From positions 1-64,000 of the forward strand of contig NZ_FOFR01000008.1 of the NCBI RefSeq assembly GCF_900110955.1: a DNA stretch of 64,000 nt, written 5' to 3'. The position numbers and the translations under genes were made by a program. Below, one piece after another: positions 27,314-35,774 of the stretch (positions are counted from its first letter, which is position 1; the number at the start of each line of letters is the position of its first letter). The stretch is from Lentzea xinjiangensis. GTDB lineage: Bacteria > Actinomycetota > Actinomycetes > Mycobacteriales > Pseudonocardiaceae. The notes below the pieces were generated by a model. The model was not told the origin of the DNA. It searched no databases and was given only the letters and a program-made list of their open reading frames with translations.

Positions 27314-28057
27314 TTACTCGAGCGAGCAGGTGGCGAAGCGCTCCAGCCCCTGGGGCCGCTCACCGGCCCGGCCGACGGCGATCTCGATCCTGTCCAGCGC
27401 GGCGGTGCGCTTGCTCGCCAACGGCCCCAGGATCGCGTTCTGCACGAAGGCGGGACCGCCTTGCCCCACCGAGGTGCGCAACCGCTCGTTCGCCTCGGCC
27501 AGTTGCTCGCCGAGGTTCGCCAGCTCGCGGTCGACCTCGGTCCGCGCGGCCGCCGGAACCGCCGGCAACACCGGCGACGGGCATTCGATGGCCGAGCCGG
27601 ATGGGGTCGTCGAGGACGGGACGGCTGACGGCGGCGCCGACACGGCGGGCGCCGCACCGAGTCCGCAGGTCGCGAACCTCTCCAGCGCCTGGGGCCGCTC
27701 ACCGGCCCGGCCGACGGCGATCTCGATCCTGTCCAGCGCCGCGGTCCGCTTGCTCGCCAACGGACCCAGGATCGCGTTGCGCACGAAGTCGGGACCACCC
27801 TCGCCGGCCGACGTGCGCAGGCGGTCGTTCGCCTCCGCGAGCTGCCGGTCCAGGTTGGCCAGTTCGCGCTGCACCTCCGCCTGCGCCCGCGCGGGCACGG
27901 CGGGAAGGGCCGGCTGTGGGCAGACGATCGCCCCGGTCTCGCTCCCTCCGCCCGCGAGGGCGACGGCCGCGGTCACCGCGGTCAGCGTGGCGGCGACGGC
28001 GACCCCGGCGACGAGCACCCGCTTGCTCCGTTGCGGTCGTGCATGCGCTCTCGACAT
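27314..28057 (-). CDS. Secreted or membrane-anchored protein with two near-identical Cys-bounded repeats
   Basis: 247 residues, family not recognised. A basic N-terminus and one hydrophobic segment (VLVAGVAVAATLTAVTAAVALA) suggest an anchor. Two domains, residues 46-131 and 159-244, each begin with Cys-Pro and end FATC, and share ELANL..QLAEAN.RLRTS, NAILGPLASKRTAALDRIEI and AVGRAGERPQ..LERF. They are helical and rich in Arg/Ala/Leu, with a 113-residue period. Cys pairing at the domain ends is likely. ATG 28057 has GTGAGG nine bases before it. It diverges from the alpha/beta-hydrolase gene across two palindromes. Confidence 0.8.
   Translation of the reverse strand: MSRAHARPQRSKRVLVAGVAVAATLTAVTAAVALAGGGSETGAIVCPQPALPAVPARAQAEVQRELANLDRQLAEANDRLRTSAGEGGPDFVRNAILGPLASKRTAALDRIEIAVGRAGERPQALERFATCGLGAAPAVSAPPSAVPSSTTPSGSAIECPSPVLPAVPAAARTEVDRELANLGEQLAEANERLRTSVGQGGPAFVQNAILGPLASKRTAALDRIEIAVGRAGERPQGLERFATCSLE
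27326..27922 (-). repeat. Two-copy internal gene duplication, period 339 bp
   Basis: Copies 27326-27583 and 27665-27922. Stretches of more than 50 bases are identical at the DNA level, including synonymous positions, for example around 27350-27400 versus 27689-27739. This points to recent duplication or gene conversion. Confidence 0.85.
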
Positions 28058-28084
28058 ATTCGAACCTCACGGCTAGGGGAATTT

Positions 28085-28098
28085 TTGTGCCGGCACAA
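28085..28098. promoter_or_regulatory. Perfect palindrome TTGTGCCGGCACAA
   Basis: 14-base perfect palindrome in the divergent promoter region between the repeat protein and the hydrolase; its centre (CCGG) differs from the LacI sites, so a different regulator may use it. Confidence 0.5.
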
Positions 28099-28135
28099 CG
28101 GGATACGGACCGTGAAGGTGAAAGGTTCAACTACT

Positions 28136-28149
28136 TGTGAGCGCTCACA
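28136..28149. promoter_or_regulatory. Perfect LacI-type operator TGTGAGCGCTCACA
   Basis: 14-base perfect palindrome with central GCGC, 61 bases before the hydrolase start. Closely related to 38321 (TGTGAGCGTTCACT), implying shared control with the arabinose importer. Confidence 0.65.
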
Positions 28150-28210
28150 GCGACTGGCATGCTCACGGTTCCGCCTCCGCCCGCACCTGCGAAGAACCGG
28201 GGAAATCGCC

Positions 28211-29050
28211 ATGCCGTCGGCAGACAGGGTCGTCCACGAGGTCGTGCACGAGCAGGTTCCCCTGCGCGTCCACGGGATCAACGTCAAGCTCGCGTGGGTG
28301 CGGCGCGCGGGTGCCGACGACCCGGTCGTCTTCCTGCACGGGTTCGGCACGAGCAAGGAGGACTTCCTCGACGTCGCCCAGCGCCACGACTTCACCGGAC
28401 GCCCGTTCCTCGCCTACGACGCACCTGGTGCCGGCGCAACGGAATGCGCCGACCTGGGAGAGGTCACACTGCCGTTCCTCGTGGCCACCGCCCGCGCCGC
28501 GCTCGACCGCGCGGGCATCGGGCGCTGCCACGTCGTGGGGCACTCGACCGGTGCGCTCACGGCACTCCTGCTGGCGCACGAGGAGCCCGGCCGGGTGCTG
28601 AGCTTCGTCAACATCAAGGGAGTGCTCGCTCCCGAGGACTGCGTGCTGAGCCGGGAGGCGCTCACCCACCGCGATCCCGGCGAGTTCTTCTTCCGGCTCG
28701 CGCACCGCAGCCGCGACACGTCCTGCTACGGCGGTGGCCTGTTCGCGGCCAACCTCCCGGCCAAGCTGCGCCGCGGCGCCGTGCCCACCCTCTTCCGGTC
28801 GATGGTCGAGCTGGCCGACCACGGCGAGCTGGTGCCGAAGTTCCTGTCACTGCCCTGCCCGCGGCTGTACCTCTACGGCAAGCAGTGCGCCGGTCTGTCC
28901 TACCTCCCCGTGCTCGACGCGAACGGGGTGGAGCTCGCCGAGATCCCGCACAGCGGGCACCTGCCGATGTACTCCAACCCCGTCGCGATGTGGCGGCAGA
29001 TCGCCGAGTTCCACGCGCGTCAGTTGATGCCCGTCGCCAGGCGGTGGTAG
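28211..29050 (+). CDS. Alpha/beta-hydrolase-fold enzyme
   Basis: Cytoplasmic protein of 279 residues without a signal. Marks: oxyanion strand [14 protein letters not shown], nucleophile elbow [13 protein letters not shown] (GHSTG, Ser) and catalytic His in [13 protein letters not shown]. Such enzymes cleave esters or related bonds; no substrate can be named. It contains several Cys (ECADL, EDCVL, TSCYGG, KQCAG). ATG 28211 is chosen because homology starts there; upstream in-frame codons run through the operators. Its last 31 bases overlap the convergent araA 3' end. A perfect LacI-type operator upstream suggests sugar-responsive control, perhaps releasing acyl groups from imported oligosaccharides (inference). 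Confidence 0.82.
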   Translation: MPSADRVVHEVVHEQVPLRVHGINVKLAWVRRAGADDPVVFLHGFGTSKEDFLDVAQRHDFTGRPFLAYDAPGAGATECADLGEVTLPFLVATARAALDRAGIGRCHVVGHSTGALTALLLAHEEPGRVLSFVNIKGVLAPEDCVLSREALTHRDPGEFFFRLAHRSRDTSCYGGGLFAANLPAKLRRGAVPTLFRSMVELADHGELVPKFLSLPCPRLYLYGKQCAGLSYLPVLDANGVELAEIPHSGHLPMYSNPVAMWRQIAEFHARQLMPVARRW

Positions 29051-30522
29051 GCCGCGTTCCAGCGCAGGCGGTCGGTGAACGAGGCGGGGGTCGTCTCGGA
29101 GTCGATCAGCACGAGCTCCGTGGCGGCCATCTGCGCGAAGTCCCGCAGGGTTTCCGCACCCACGGCCTGGGTCATCACCGTGTGGTGCGGACCGCCCGCG
29201 GTGAGCCAGCACTCCGCCGACGTCGAGAGCGACGGGGCCGGCTGCCACACCGCCCGCGCGACCGGCAGCTTCGGCAGCGGCTCGTCCGGCGGGACGACCG
29301 TGACCTCGTTGGCCACCAGGCGGAACCGGTCGCCCAGGTCGGCGAGGCCGACCACGACGGCGGGGCCGGGGGCGGCGTCGAACACCAGCCGCACCGGGTC
29401 CTCGCGGTCGCCGATGCCCAGCGGGTGGATCTCGCAGGAGGGCTGGGCCGCCGCGATGGTCGGGCAGACCTCCAGCATGTGCGCGCCGAGGATCTTCGGC
29501 TCGCCCGGCCCGAAGTGGTAGGTGTAGTCCTCCATGAACGACGTGCCCCGGCCGGTGCCGGCGCCCATGGCCTTCACGGCGGCGAGCAGCGCCGAGGTCT
29601 TCCAGTCGCCCTCACCGCCGAAGCCGTAGCCGTCCGCCATGAGCCGTTGCACGGCGAGACCCGGTAGCTGCCGGAGCCCGCCGAGGTCCTGGAAGTTCGT
29701 GGTGAACGCCCCGAAGGAGCCGTCGTCCAGGAAGGACCGCAGACCGATCTCGATGCGCGCGGCGTAGCGCAGCGAGTCGTGCCGCTCTCCCCCGCGCGCC
29801 AGCTCCGCCGGGAGCCGGTAGGCCTCGGCGTAGTCGGCGACGAGCAGGTCGATGTCCGCGTCCGGCACGGCGTCGACCACGGCGACGAGGTCGTTGACGC
29901 CGTAGGTGTTGACCGAGACGCCGAAGCGCAGCTCGGCCTCGACCTTGTCGCCCTCGGTCACGGCGACGTCGCGCATGTTGTCACCGAACCTCGCGAGCCG
30001 CAGGGAGCGCAGGTGCGCGAGACCGGCGGCCGCGCGGGCCCAGCCGTCGATCCGCTCGGCGACCACCGGATCGCTCGCGTGGCCGGCCACCGTCTTGCGC
30101 GCCACCCCGATCCTGGTCTGCACGTAGGCGAACTCGCGGTCGCCGTGCGCGGCCTGGTTGAGGTTCATGAAGTCCATGTCGATGGTCGACCACGGCAACG
30201 CCTCGTTGAGCTGCGTGTGCAGGTGCAGCAACGGCTTGCGCAGCAGGTCCAGCCCGGTGATCCACATCTTCGCCGGCGAGAACGTGTGCATCCACGCGAT
30301 CACGCCGACGCACGACGGGTCGTTGTTCGCCTGCTGCATGACCGCGCGGATGGCGCCGGAGTCGGTCAGCACCGGCCGCCACACGATCTCCGCGCTGATC
30401 CGGCCGCTGTCGGCCAGCATCCGCTGGATCTGCTGGGACTGGGCGGCGACCTGGTCGAGCGTCTCCTGGCCGTAGAGGTGCTGGCTGCCGGTGAGGAACC
30501 AGATCTGGGGCTTGTCCGGCAT
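29020..30522 (-). CDS. araA: L-arabinose isomerase
   Basis: Converts L-arabinose to L-ribulose in the cytoplasm. 500 residues, the family size, starting [16 protein letters not shown], with [15 protein letters not shown], the catalytic Glu region [16 protein letters not shown] and [26 protein letters not shown] 30522 follows AAGGAG (cagaaggagaccac). Third gene of araB-araD-araA, 17 bases behind araD. The 3' end overlaps the convergent hydrolase gene by 31 bases. Controlled with araB by the operator at 32884. Confidence 0.97.
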   Translation of the reverse strand: MPDKPQIWFLTGSQHLYGQETLDQVAAQSQQIQRMLADSGRISAEIVWRPVLTDSGAIRAVMQQANNDPSCVGVIAWMHTFSPAKMWITGLDLLRKPLLHLHTQLNEALPWSTIDMDFMNLNQAAHGDREFAYVQTRIGVARKTVAGHASDPVVAERIDGWARAAAGLAHLRSLRLARFGDNMRDVAVTEGDKVEAELRFGVSVNTYGVNDLVAVVDAVPDADIDLLVADYAEAYRLPAELARGGERHDSLRYAARIEIGLRSFLDDGSFGAFTTNFQDLGGLRQLPGLAVQRLMADGYGFGGEGDWKTSALLAAVKAMGAGTGRGTSFMEDYTYHFGPGEPKILGAHMLEVCPTIAAAQPSCEIHPLGIGDREDPVRLVFDAAPGPAVVVGLADLGDRFRLVANEVTVVPPDEPLPKLPVARAVWQPAPSLSTSAECWLTAGGPHHTVMTQAVGAETLRDFAQMAATELVLIDSETTPASFTDRLRWNAAYHRLATGIN

Positions 30523-30539
30523 GTGGTCTCCTTCTGGGC

Positions 30540-31193
30540 TCACTGGCCGTAGACGTTCTGGTAGCGCTCGTAGAGCCGGTCGACGTGCTGCTGCTCGATC
30601 ACGTCGGGGCTGCCGAGCTGGCGTGCGAAGTGGACGGTCCTGGCGACGTCTTCCAGCAGCACCGCGGCTTTCACGGCCGCGCGGGCCGTCGCGCCGATGG
30701 TGAACGGGCCGTGGTTGCGCATCAGCACGGCCGGGGACCTGCTGGCGCGCAACGTCTCCACGATCCCCTGGCCGATCGAGTCATCGCCGATCAGCGCGAA
30801 CGGCCCGACCGGGATGTCGCCGCCGAACTCGTCCGCGATCATCGTGAGCACGCACGGGATGGGCTCGCCGCGCGCCGCCCACGCCGTCGCGTAAGGGGAG
30901 TGGGTGTGCACGACGCCACCGACGTGGGGCATGTGCCGGTACACGTACGCGTGCGCCGCGGTGTCCGAGGACGGCGCGAGCTCGCCCTCGACGAGCTTGC
31001 CGTGCAGGTCCGTCACGACCATCGCGTGCGGGCCCAGCTCGTCGTAGGACACCCCGGACGGCTTGATCACCATCAGGTCCTGGTCGGGCACCCGTGCCGA
31101 CACGTTGCCCGCCGTCCAGCTCACCAGCTCGTAGCGGGTCAGCTCGCGGTGCAGTTCGGCCACCGTGCGGCGCAGTTCTGCCGTGGCGGACAT
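30540..31193 (-). CDS. araD: L-ribulose-5-phosphate 4-epimerase
   Basis: Zinc-dependent class II aldolase-like enzyme forming D-xylulose 5-phosphate, which links arabinose to the pentose phosphate pathway. 217 residues: [26 protein letters not shown], the zinc His pair in [15 protein letters not shown], the active-site GFR-like region replaced by [14 protein letters not shown], and [14 protein letters not shown] with a third His. ATG 31193 shares one base with the araB stop. Confidence 0.96.
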   Translation of the reverse strand: MSATAELRRTVAELHRELTRYELVSWTAGNVSARVPDQDLMVIKPSGVSYDELGPHAMVVTDLHGKLVEGELAPSSDTAAHAYVYRHMPHVGGVVHTHSPYATAWAARGEPIPCVLTMIADEFGGDIPVGPFALIGDDSIGQGIVETLRASRSPAVLMRNHGPFTIGATARAAVKAAVLLEDVARTVHFARQLGSPDVIEQQHVDRLYERYQNVYGQ

Positions 31194-32875
31194 CAGCTCT
31201 TCCCCTCCAGAGCGGCGCGGCGGTACCCCCGCAGCCGGTGCATGACGTCGTTGGCACCGCGACCGAAGTAGTCGTGCAGCTCCAGGTAGTCGAGGAAGAG
31301 ACGTTCGTAGGCCTCGACGTTCTCCGGAACCGGGGTGAAGACCTCGCGCCGCGCCGCCCCCATCGCGGCCGCCGCCTCGCGGATGCCGGGGTAGGCGCCC
31401 GCCGCGACCGCGGCGTGCATCGCGGAGCCGAGCGCGGGGCCCTGCGCCGAGCCGATCACCGACAGCGGCAGGTTCACGACGTCGGCGTAGATCTGCATCA
31501 GCAACGGGTTCTTGACCAGCCCGCCGGCGATCACCAGCTCGGTCACGGGCACACCCGCGTCGGTGAAGGCGTCGACGATGACCCGCGTGCCGAACGCCGT
31601 GGCCTCGAGCAGGGCGCGGTAGACGTCCTCCGCCTTCGTGGCGAGCGTCTGGCCGACGACGACACCGGACAGCTCGTGGTCGACCAGCACGGACCTGTTG
31701 CCGCTGTGCCAGTCCAGTGCGACCAGGCCGTGCTCCCCCACGGCCTGACCGGACGCGAGCTCCGAGAGCAGGTCGTGCACGGAGATGCCGCGTTCACGCG
31801 CCTGCTCGTGGTAGACGGGTGGCACCTGGTTGCGCAGGAACCAGGCGAAGATGTCGCCGACGCCGCTCTGCCCCGCCTCGTACCCCCACAGGCCCGGCAC
31901 GATGCCGCCGTCGACGACACCGCACATGCCCGGCACGTCGCGCAGCACGTCGCCGCTCATCACGTGGCACGTGGAGGTGCCCATGATCGCGACCATCCGG
32001 CCGGGCTCGACGGCCTGCGCGGCCGGCGCCGTGACGTGGGCGTCGACGTTGCCGACCGCGACCGCGATGCCCTGGGACAGCCCGGTCCACTCCGCGGCCT
32101 GCGCGGTCAGCGACCCCGCCCGGTCGCCCAGCGCGGACAGCGGGTGGTCGAGCTTGTCGGCGACGAAGTTCGCGAACTCGGGGTTGAGGTCCTTGAGGAA
32201 CTCCTCGTCCGGGTACTTGCCGTCCTGGAGGATGCCCTTGTACCCGGCGGTGCAGGCGTTGCGCGTGTACGTGCCGGTGAGCTGCCAGATGATCCAGTCC
32301 GCGGCCTCGACCCAGTGGGCCATCGCCGCGTAGACCTCGGGCGCCTCCTCCAGCAACTGCAGGCCCTTGGCGAACTCCCACTCCGAGGAGATGAGGCCGC
32401 CGTAGCGCGCGAGCCACGGCTCCTTGCGCTGCCGGGCCAGCTCGTTGATCCGGTCCGCCTGCTGCTGGGCCGCGTGGTGGCGCCACAGCTTGACGTAGGC
32501 GTGCGGGTTCTCGGCGAACTCCGGCAGGTCGCACAGCGGCGTCCCGTCCGCGGTGACCGGCACCATCGTGCACGCGGTGAAGTCGGTCCCGATGCCGATC
32601 ACCTGCTCCGGCCGGATCCCGGCCGCCTCGACGGCCTGCGGGACGGCGGTGCGCAGGACGTCGAGGTAGTCGGACGGGACCTGCAGCGCCCACTCCGGTG
32701 GCAGCGGCCGGCCGGTGGCGGGCAGCACCTGGTCCACCACTCCGTGGCGGTAGTCGTGCACAGCGGTGCCGAGCTCCGCACCGTCGCGGACGCGCACGAC
32801 CACGGCGCGGCCGGACAGCGTGCCGAAGTCGACACCCACCACGCACGCGTCGCGGTCGATCGTCATGTCAGTCAC
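31193..32875 (-). CDS. araB: L-ribulokinase
   Basis: FGGY-family kinase making L-ribulose 5-phosphate. Marks: VVGVDFGTLSGRAVVVRV (phosphate loop 1), IGIGTDFTACTMVPV, RHHAAQQQADRINELA, GNVDAHVTAPAA (catalytic Asp region), MGTSTCHVM and VIAGGLVKNPLLMQIYADV. About 560 residues, normal. GTG 32875 (GTG ACT GAC ATG) is the likely start; an ATG lies three codons later, and neither has a clear ribosome site. First gene of araBDA; an operator lies 9 bases upstream, where bound repressor would block initiation. Confidence 0.95.
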   Translation of the reverse strand: MTDMTIDRDACVVGVDFGTLSGRAVVVRVRDGAELGTAVHDYRHGVVDQVLPATGRPLPPEWALQVPSDYLDVLRTAVPQAVEAAGIRPEQVIGIGTDFTACTMVPVTADGTPLCDLPEFAENPHAYVKLWRHHAAQQQADRINELARQRKEPWLARYGGLISSEWEFAKGLQLLEEAPEVYAAMAHWVEAADWIIWQLTGTYTRNACTAGYKGILQDGKYPDEEFLKDLNPEFANFVADKLDHPLSALGDRAGSLTAQAAEWTGLSQGIAVAVGNVDAHVTAPAAQAVEPGRMVAIMGTSTCHVMSGDVLRDVPGMCGVVDGGIVPGLWGYEAGQSGVGDIFAWFLRNQVPPVYHEQARERGISVHDLLSELASGQAVGEHGLVALDWHSGNRSVLVDHELSGVVVGQTLATKAEDVYRALLEATAFGTRVIVDAFTDAGVPVTELVIAGGLVKNPLLMQIYADVVNLPLSVIGSAQGPALGSAMHAAVAAGAYPGIREAAAAMGAARREVFTPVPENVEAYERLFLDYLELHDYFGRGANDVMHRLRGYRRAALEGKS

Positions 32876-32883
32876 GAGCTGAG

Positions 32884-32897
32884 TGTTATCGCTAACA
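32884..32897. promoter_or_regulatory. Arabinose operator, TGTTATCGCTAACA (araB side)
   Basis: Same 14 bases, in inverted orientation, as the site in front of the LacI gene at 34270. It sits immediately before araB. Identical sites at both promoters strongly suggest that the neighbouring LacI protein represses araBDA and itself. Confidence 0.85.
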
Positions 32898-33180
32898 ATC
32901 GACGAGTCAAGATGCGGCCGGGACATCGCGATTTCCCTGTGAGCGGGGTAAATGTGCGGCGGCGTGAGCGCACGACAAACAGAGGGGTGGCGCACCTGCT
33001 CCGGCGAGGCGGTCGCGCCGTGCTGCTTCACGGTGCTGGCAGGCGATGCGGGCGCACTCCCGCGTCCGGCTGAGGCTGCGAGATCGCACTGTCGCACAAC
33101 GCGCGGAACCACCGAGTTCCTGCACAGGCGGCACTTCTCCGCCCTCCACACAGGCCATCCACTGAGGACAGCCGAAAACA

Positions 33181-33208
33181 CCCGCCCCGGCACCGAGGCC
33201 GGAGCGGG
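33181..33208 (-). terminator. Probable terminator of the arabinose regulator gene
   Basis: Ten-base GC stem with one mismatch (CCCGCCCCGG/CCGGAGCGGG) and an 8-base loop, 14 bases behind the LacI stop. No other gene is seen in 32898-33222. Confidence 0.5.
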
Positions 33209-33222
33209 CACCGAGCTCCTGC

Positions 33223-34236
33223 CTACTCGGGCGGCGGCGCCACGCTGTCGCGCGGCACCAGGGCCGGGGCGACGGTCCGCCGCGGCCGGGTGGTCTCCCC
33301 GTCGCTGATCTGCTCGAGCAGCAACCCGAGCGTCTCGCGCGCCACCGCGGCGAAGTCCGGGCGCACGGTGGTCAGCGGCGGGATGAAGTACGCGGCCTCG
33401 GGCACGTCGTCGAAGCCCACGACGCTCACGTCGTGCGGCACCCTCCTGCCGCGCTCGCTCATCGCCCGCAGCAGGCCCAGCGCGAGGTGGTCGTTGGAGC
33501 AGAACACGGCCGTCACCTCGGGCATCCGCGCCAGCATCTGCCCCGCGCGGTAGCCGGAGGACGCGCTCCAGTCGGCCGTCACCACCGGCGGCACCTCGGC
33601 ACCGGCGGCCTCGACGGCCCGGCGCCAGCCCTGCACGCGGCCCGCCGCGTCGAACCAGTCCGCGGGTCCGGACACGTGCCACACCGTGCGGTGGCCCGCC
33701 TCGAGGAGGTGGGTGGTGGCGTCGAACGCGCCCGCCGCCTGGTCGACGGTGACCAGCGGCGTCGGCCTGCCCGGGTCGCCGTCCACCGTCACGAGCGGCA
33801 CCCCGGCGGGCACGTCGGCCAGCGCGTCGGCGGCCGACGAGGTCGGCGCGATCACGACGATGCCGGCGACGCGCTGGTCGCGGTGCCGCTCCACGGCCGC
33901 CGAGATGGACTCGCGGTCGAGCACCTTCACCCTGCCGACGCTGACGGCGAACCCGGCCGCGCCCGCCGCCTCCTCGAAGGCGGACAGCAGCGAGGCCGGG
34001 CCGTACAGCGTCGAGTTCTGCGCCACCACGCCGATGAGCTGCGTCTTGCCGGTGACCAGCGCACGGGCCGCCCGGTTGGGCCGGTAGTCGAGCTCCTTGA
34101 TCGCGGCCTGGACCCGCAGCCGGGTCTGCTCGCGGACGTTCGGGTGGTTGTTGAGCACACGCGAGACCGTCTGGTGCGACACCCCGGCGAGTCGTGCGAC
34201 ATCGGTCATCGCGGGGTCACGGGAGGTCTTCTCCAC
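33223..34236 (-). CDS. LacI-family repressor of the arabinose genes
   Basis: 337 residues: helix-turn-helix AMTDVARLAGVSHQTVSRVLNNHP, hinge ELDYRPNRAARALVTGKT, then the sugar domain with VFCSNDHLALGLLRAMSERG and VPHDVSVVGFDDVPEAAYFIPPLTTV. GTG 34236 has GGAG eight bases upstream. The identical 14-base palindromes before this gene (34270) and araB (32884) make it the likely arabinose-responsive repressor, a LacI-type counterpart of AraR. Related sites at 27180, 28136, 38264 and 38321 could make it a local regulon head, though paralogous LacI proteins could also use them. Confidence 0.93.
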   Translation of the reverse strand: MEKTSRDPAMTDVARLAGVSHQTVSRVLNNHPNVREQTRLRVQAAIKELDYRPNRAARALVTGKTQLIGVVAQNSTLYGPASLLSAFEEAAGAAGFAVSVGRVKVLDRESISAAVERHRDQRVAGIVVIAPTSSAADALADVPAGVPLVTVDGDPGRPTPLVTVDQAAGAFDATTHLLEAGHRTVWHVSGPADWFDAAGRVQGWRRAVEAAGAEVPPVVTADWSASSGYRAGQMLARMPEVTAVFCSNDHLALGLLRAMSERGRRVPHDVSVVGFDDVPEAAYFIPPLTTVRPDFAAVARETLGLLLEQISDGETTRPRRTVAPALVPRDSVAPPPE

Positions 34237-34269
34237 TGGCGGTCTCCGATCCTAGATCTGCGCCGGTGA

Positions 34270-34283
34270 TGTTAGCGATAACA
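34270..34283. promoter_or_regulatory. Arabinose operator, TGTTAGCGATAACA (regulator side)
   Basis: 34 bases before the LacI start; the reverse complement of the site at 32884. Autoregulation is inferred. Confidence 0.85.
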
Positions 34284-34319
34284 CCAGGTCGGCATCGATG
34301 CAGTGCGCCCATTGTCCAC

Positions 34320-35774
34320 TCATTCGAGCCGGAATGTGGCACGTCGGCGCGCGTCGCGGTCACCACCGGGCGTGGACAAGACCACACGCCCGTTGTCATG
34401 AGCGAGATACGTGTTCGCGCCGACACGGAGCGACACCGCGTCCCGGTCCGCGAGACCCGGCACGCGGGTGAAGCTCGCCTCGCGTCCGTAGGCGTCGGTG
34501 TCCTCGAACGGGTCGATCCCGATGACGTCCCCGTTCACCCGCACGTACCGGTCGGGGAAGTTCACCGACTGCAGCGCGACCGTGCCGGAGCCCAGGAAAC
34601 CGGGCACGAACCGGAACTGGGTGTCGCCCAGCTCGCGGACGTTGCCGTCGACCCGCAGCCGGTACTCGCGGTGCCGCACCACGAGCGCGGGCGCGTCCAA
34701 CGGCGACAGCCGCACGATCGGCCCGCCGCGGCCGACCGGGACGCCGAAGCTGGGTGTGCCGTCGGCGTTCCAGTGCAGTCGTTGCACGCGGGTGTGCCGG
34801 TTCGGGTCGAACAGCGGGTCGCCGGTGATGTCGCGGTAGTCGCGGGCGTGGTAGACGAGCACGTCGGCCGATCCCACCGTGGTGAACGAGTTGTGCCCCG
34901 GCCCGTACTGCGACGTCGGCACGTGGGTCGTGAACACCGGGTCCGGTGACTTCGTCCACGACCGGGCGTCCAGCAGGTTCGCGTTCTCGTCCGCGGTCAG
35001 CAGGCCCATGCAGTAGCGGGCGTCGGTGGCGCTCGCGGAGAAGGTGACGAACACGCGTCCGTTGCGGACCAGCACGGCGGGGCCCTCGTTCACCTTGAAG
35101 CCCTGCACCTCCCACGGCAGCGTCGGTGTCGCGATCCGCACCGGCGCGGTCTTCAACGCGAGCGGGGAGGCCATCTCGGCGATGTAGAGGTTGGAGTTGG
35201 TCGCGATGCCGGGTTCGCTCTGCGCCCACAGGAAGTAGCGCTTGCCGCGGTGCGCGAACGTGGTCGCGTCGAGGGTGAACGTGTCCCACGCCGTCACCAT
35301 CTGCCCGCGCAGCACCCAGCCGCCCTCGCGCGGGTCGGCGTTCGGCGACTCCAGCACGTAGGTGCGGATGCGGAAGGGTTCGTCCTTGTCTCCGGCGGCG
35401 AAGTAGACGTACCACTTCCCGTCGATGCGGTGCAGCTCCGGCGCCCAGATGTAGCCGCCCATGCGGCCCGACGCGGGCCGCCGCCAGATGGTGCGCTCCC
35501 GCGCGGAGGCCAGTCCGTCCAGAGTGGACGCGCCGCGGATGACGACCCGGTCGTACTCCGGCACGGAGCCGGTGAGGTAGTACATGCCGTCGGTCGGCGG
35601 GGTGATGAACGGGTCGGCGCGCTGCTCGACGAGCGGGTTGCGGGTCGGCAGCTCCGCCGCCGGTCCGGGCGCGGCGGTGACCGCGGGCGCTCCGGACGCG
35701 GGGACTCCGGACGCGAGCGCTCCGGTCGCGGCGAGCACGCCGCCCGTGCGCAGCAGGGATCGGCGGTTGATCAT
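34320..35774 (-). CDS. GH43 arabinanase/exo-alpha-L-arabinofuranosidase with AbfB (CBM42-like) domain
   Basis: Secreted, 484 residues. A Tat-type signal (MINRRSLLRTGGVLAATGA) is followed by a five-bladed GH43 domain with the catalytic trio in ADPFITPPTDGMYYLTG (Asp), FTLDATTFAHRGKRYF (Asp) and KVNEGPAVLVRNG (Glu). After about residue 340 an AbfB-like beta-trefoil (REYRLRVDGNVRELGDTQF to RRRATFRLE) would bind arabinofuranose side chains. The pattern resembles GH43_26 exo-arabinofuranosidases. ATG 35774 overlaps the GH51 stop (ATGA) and has AGGAG six bases before it, so it is the second gene of a GH51-GH43 operon. Confidence 0.88.
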   Translation of the reverse strand: MINRRSLLRTGGVLAATGALASGVPASGAPAVTAAPGPAAELPTRNPLVEQRADPFITPPTDGMYYLTGSVPEYDRVVIRGASTLDGLASARERTIWRRPASGRMGGYIWAPELHRIDGKWYVYFAAGDKDEPFRIRTYVLESPNADPREGGWVLRGQMVTAWDTFTLDATTFAHRGKRYFLWAQSEPGIATNSNLYIAEMASPLALKTAPVRIATPTLPWEVQGFKVNEGPAVLVRNGRVFVTFSASATDARYCMGLLTADENANLLDARSWTKSPDPVFTTHVPTSQYGPGHNSFTTVGSADVLVYHARDYRDITGDPLFDPNRHTRVQRLHWNADGTPSFGVPVGRGGPIVRLSPLDAPALVVRHREYRLRVDGNVRELGDTQFRFVPGFLGSGTVALQSVNFPDRYVRVNGDVIGIDPFEDTDAYGREASFTRVPGLADRDAVSLRVGANTYLAHDNGRVVLSTPGGDRDARRRATFRLE

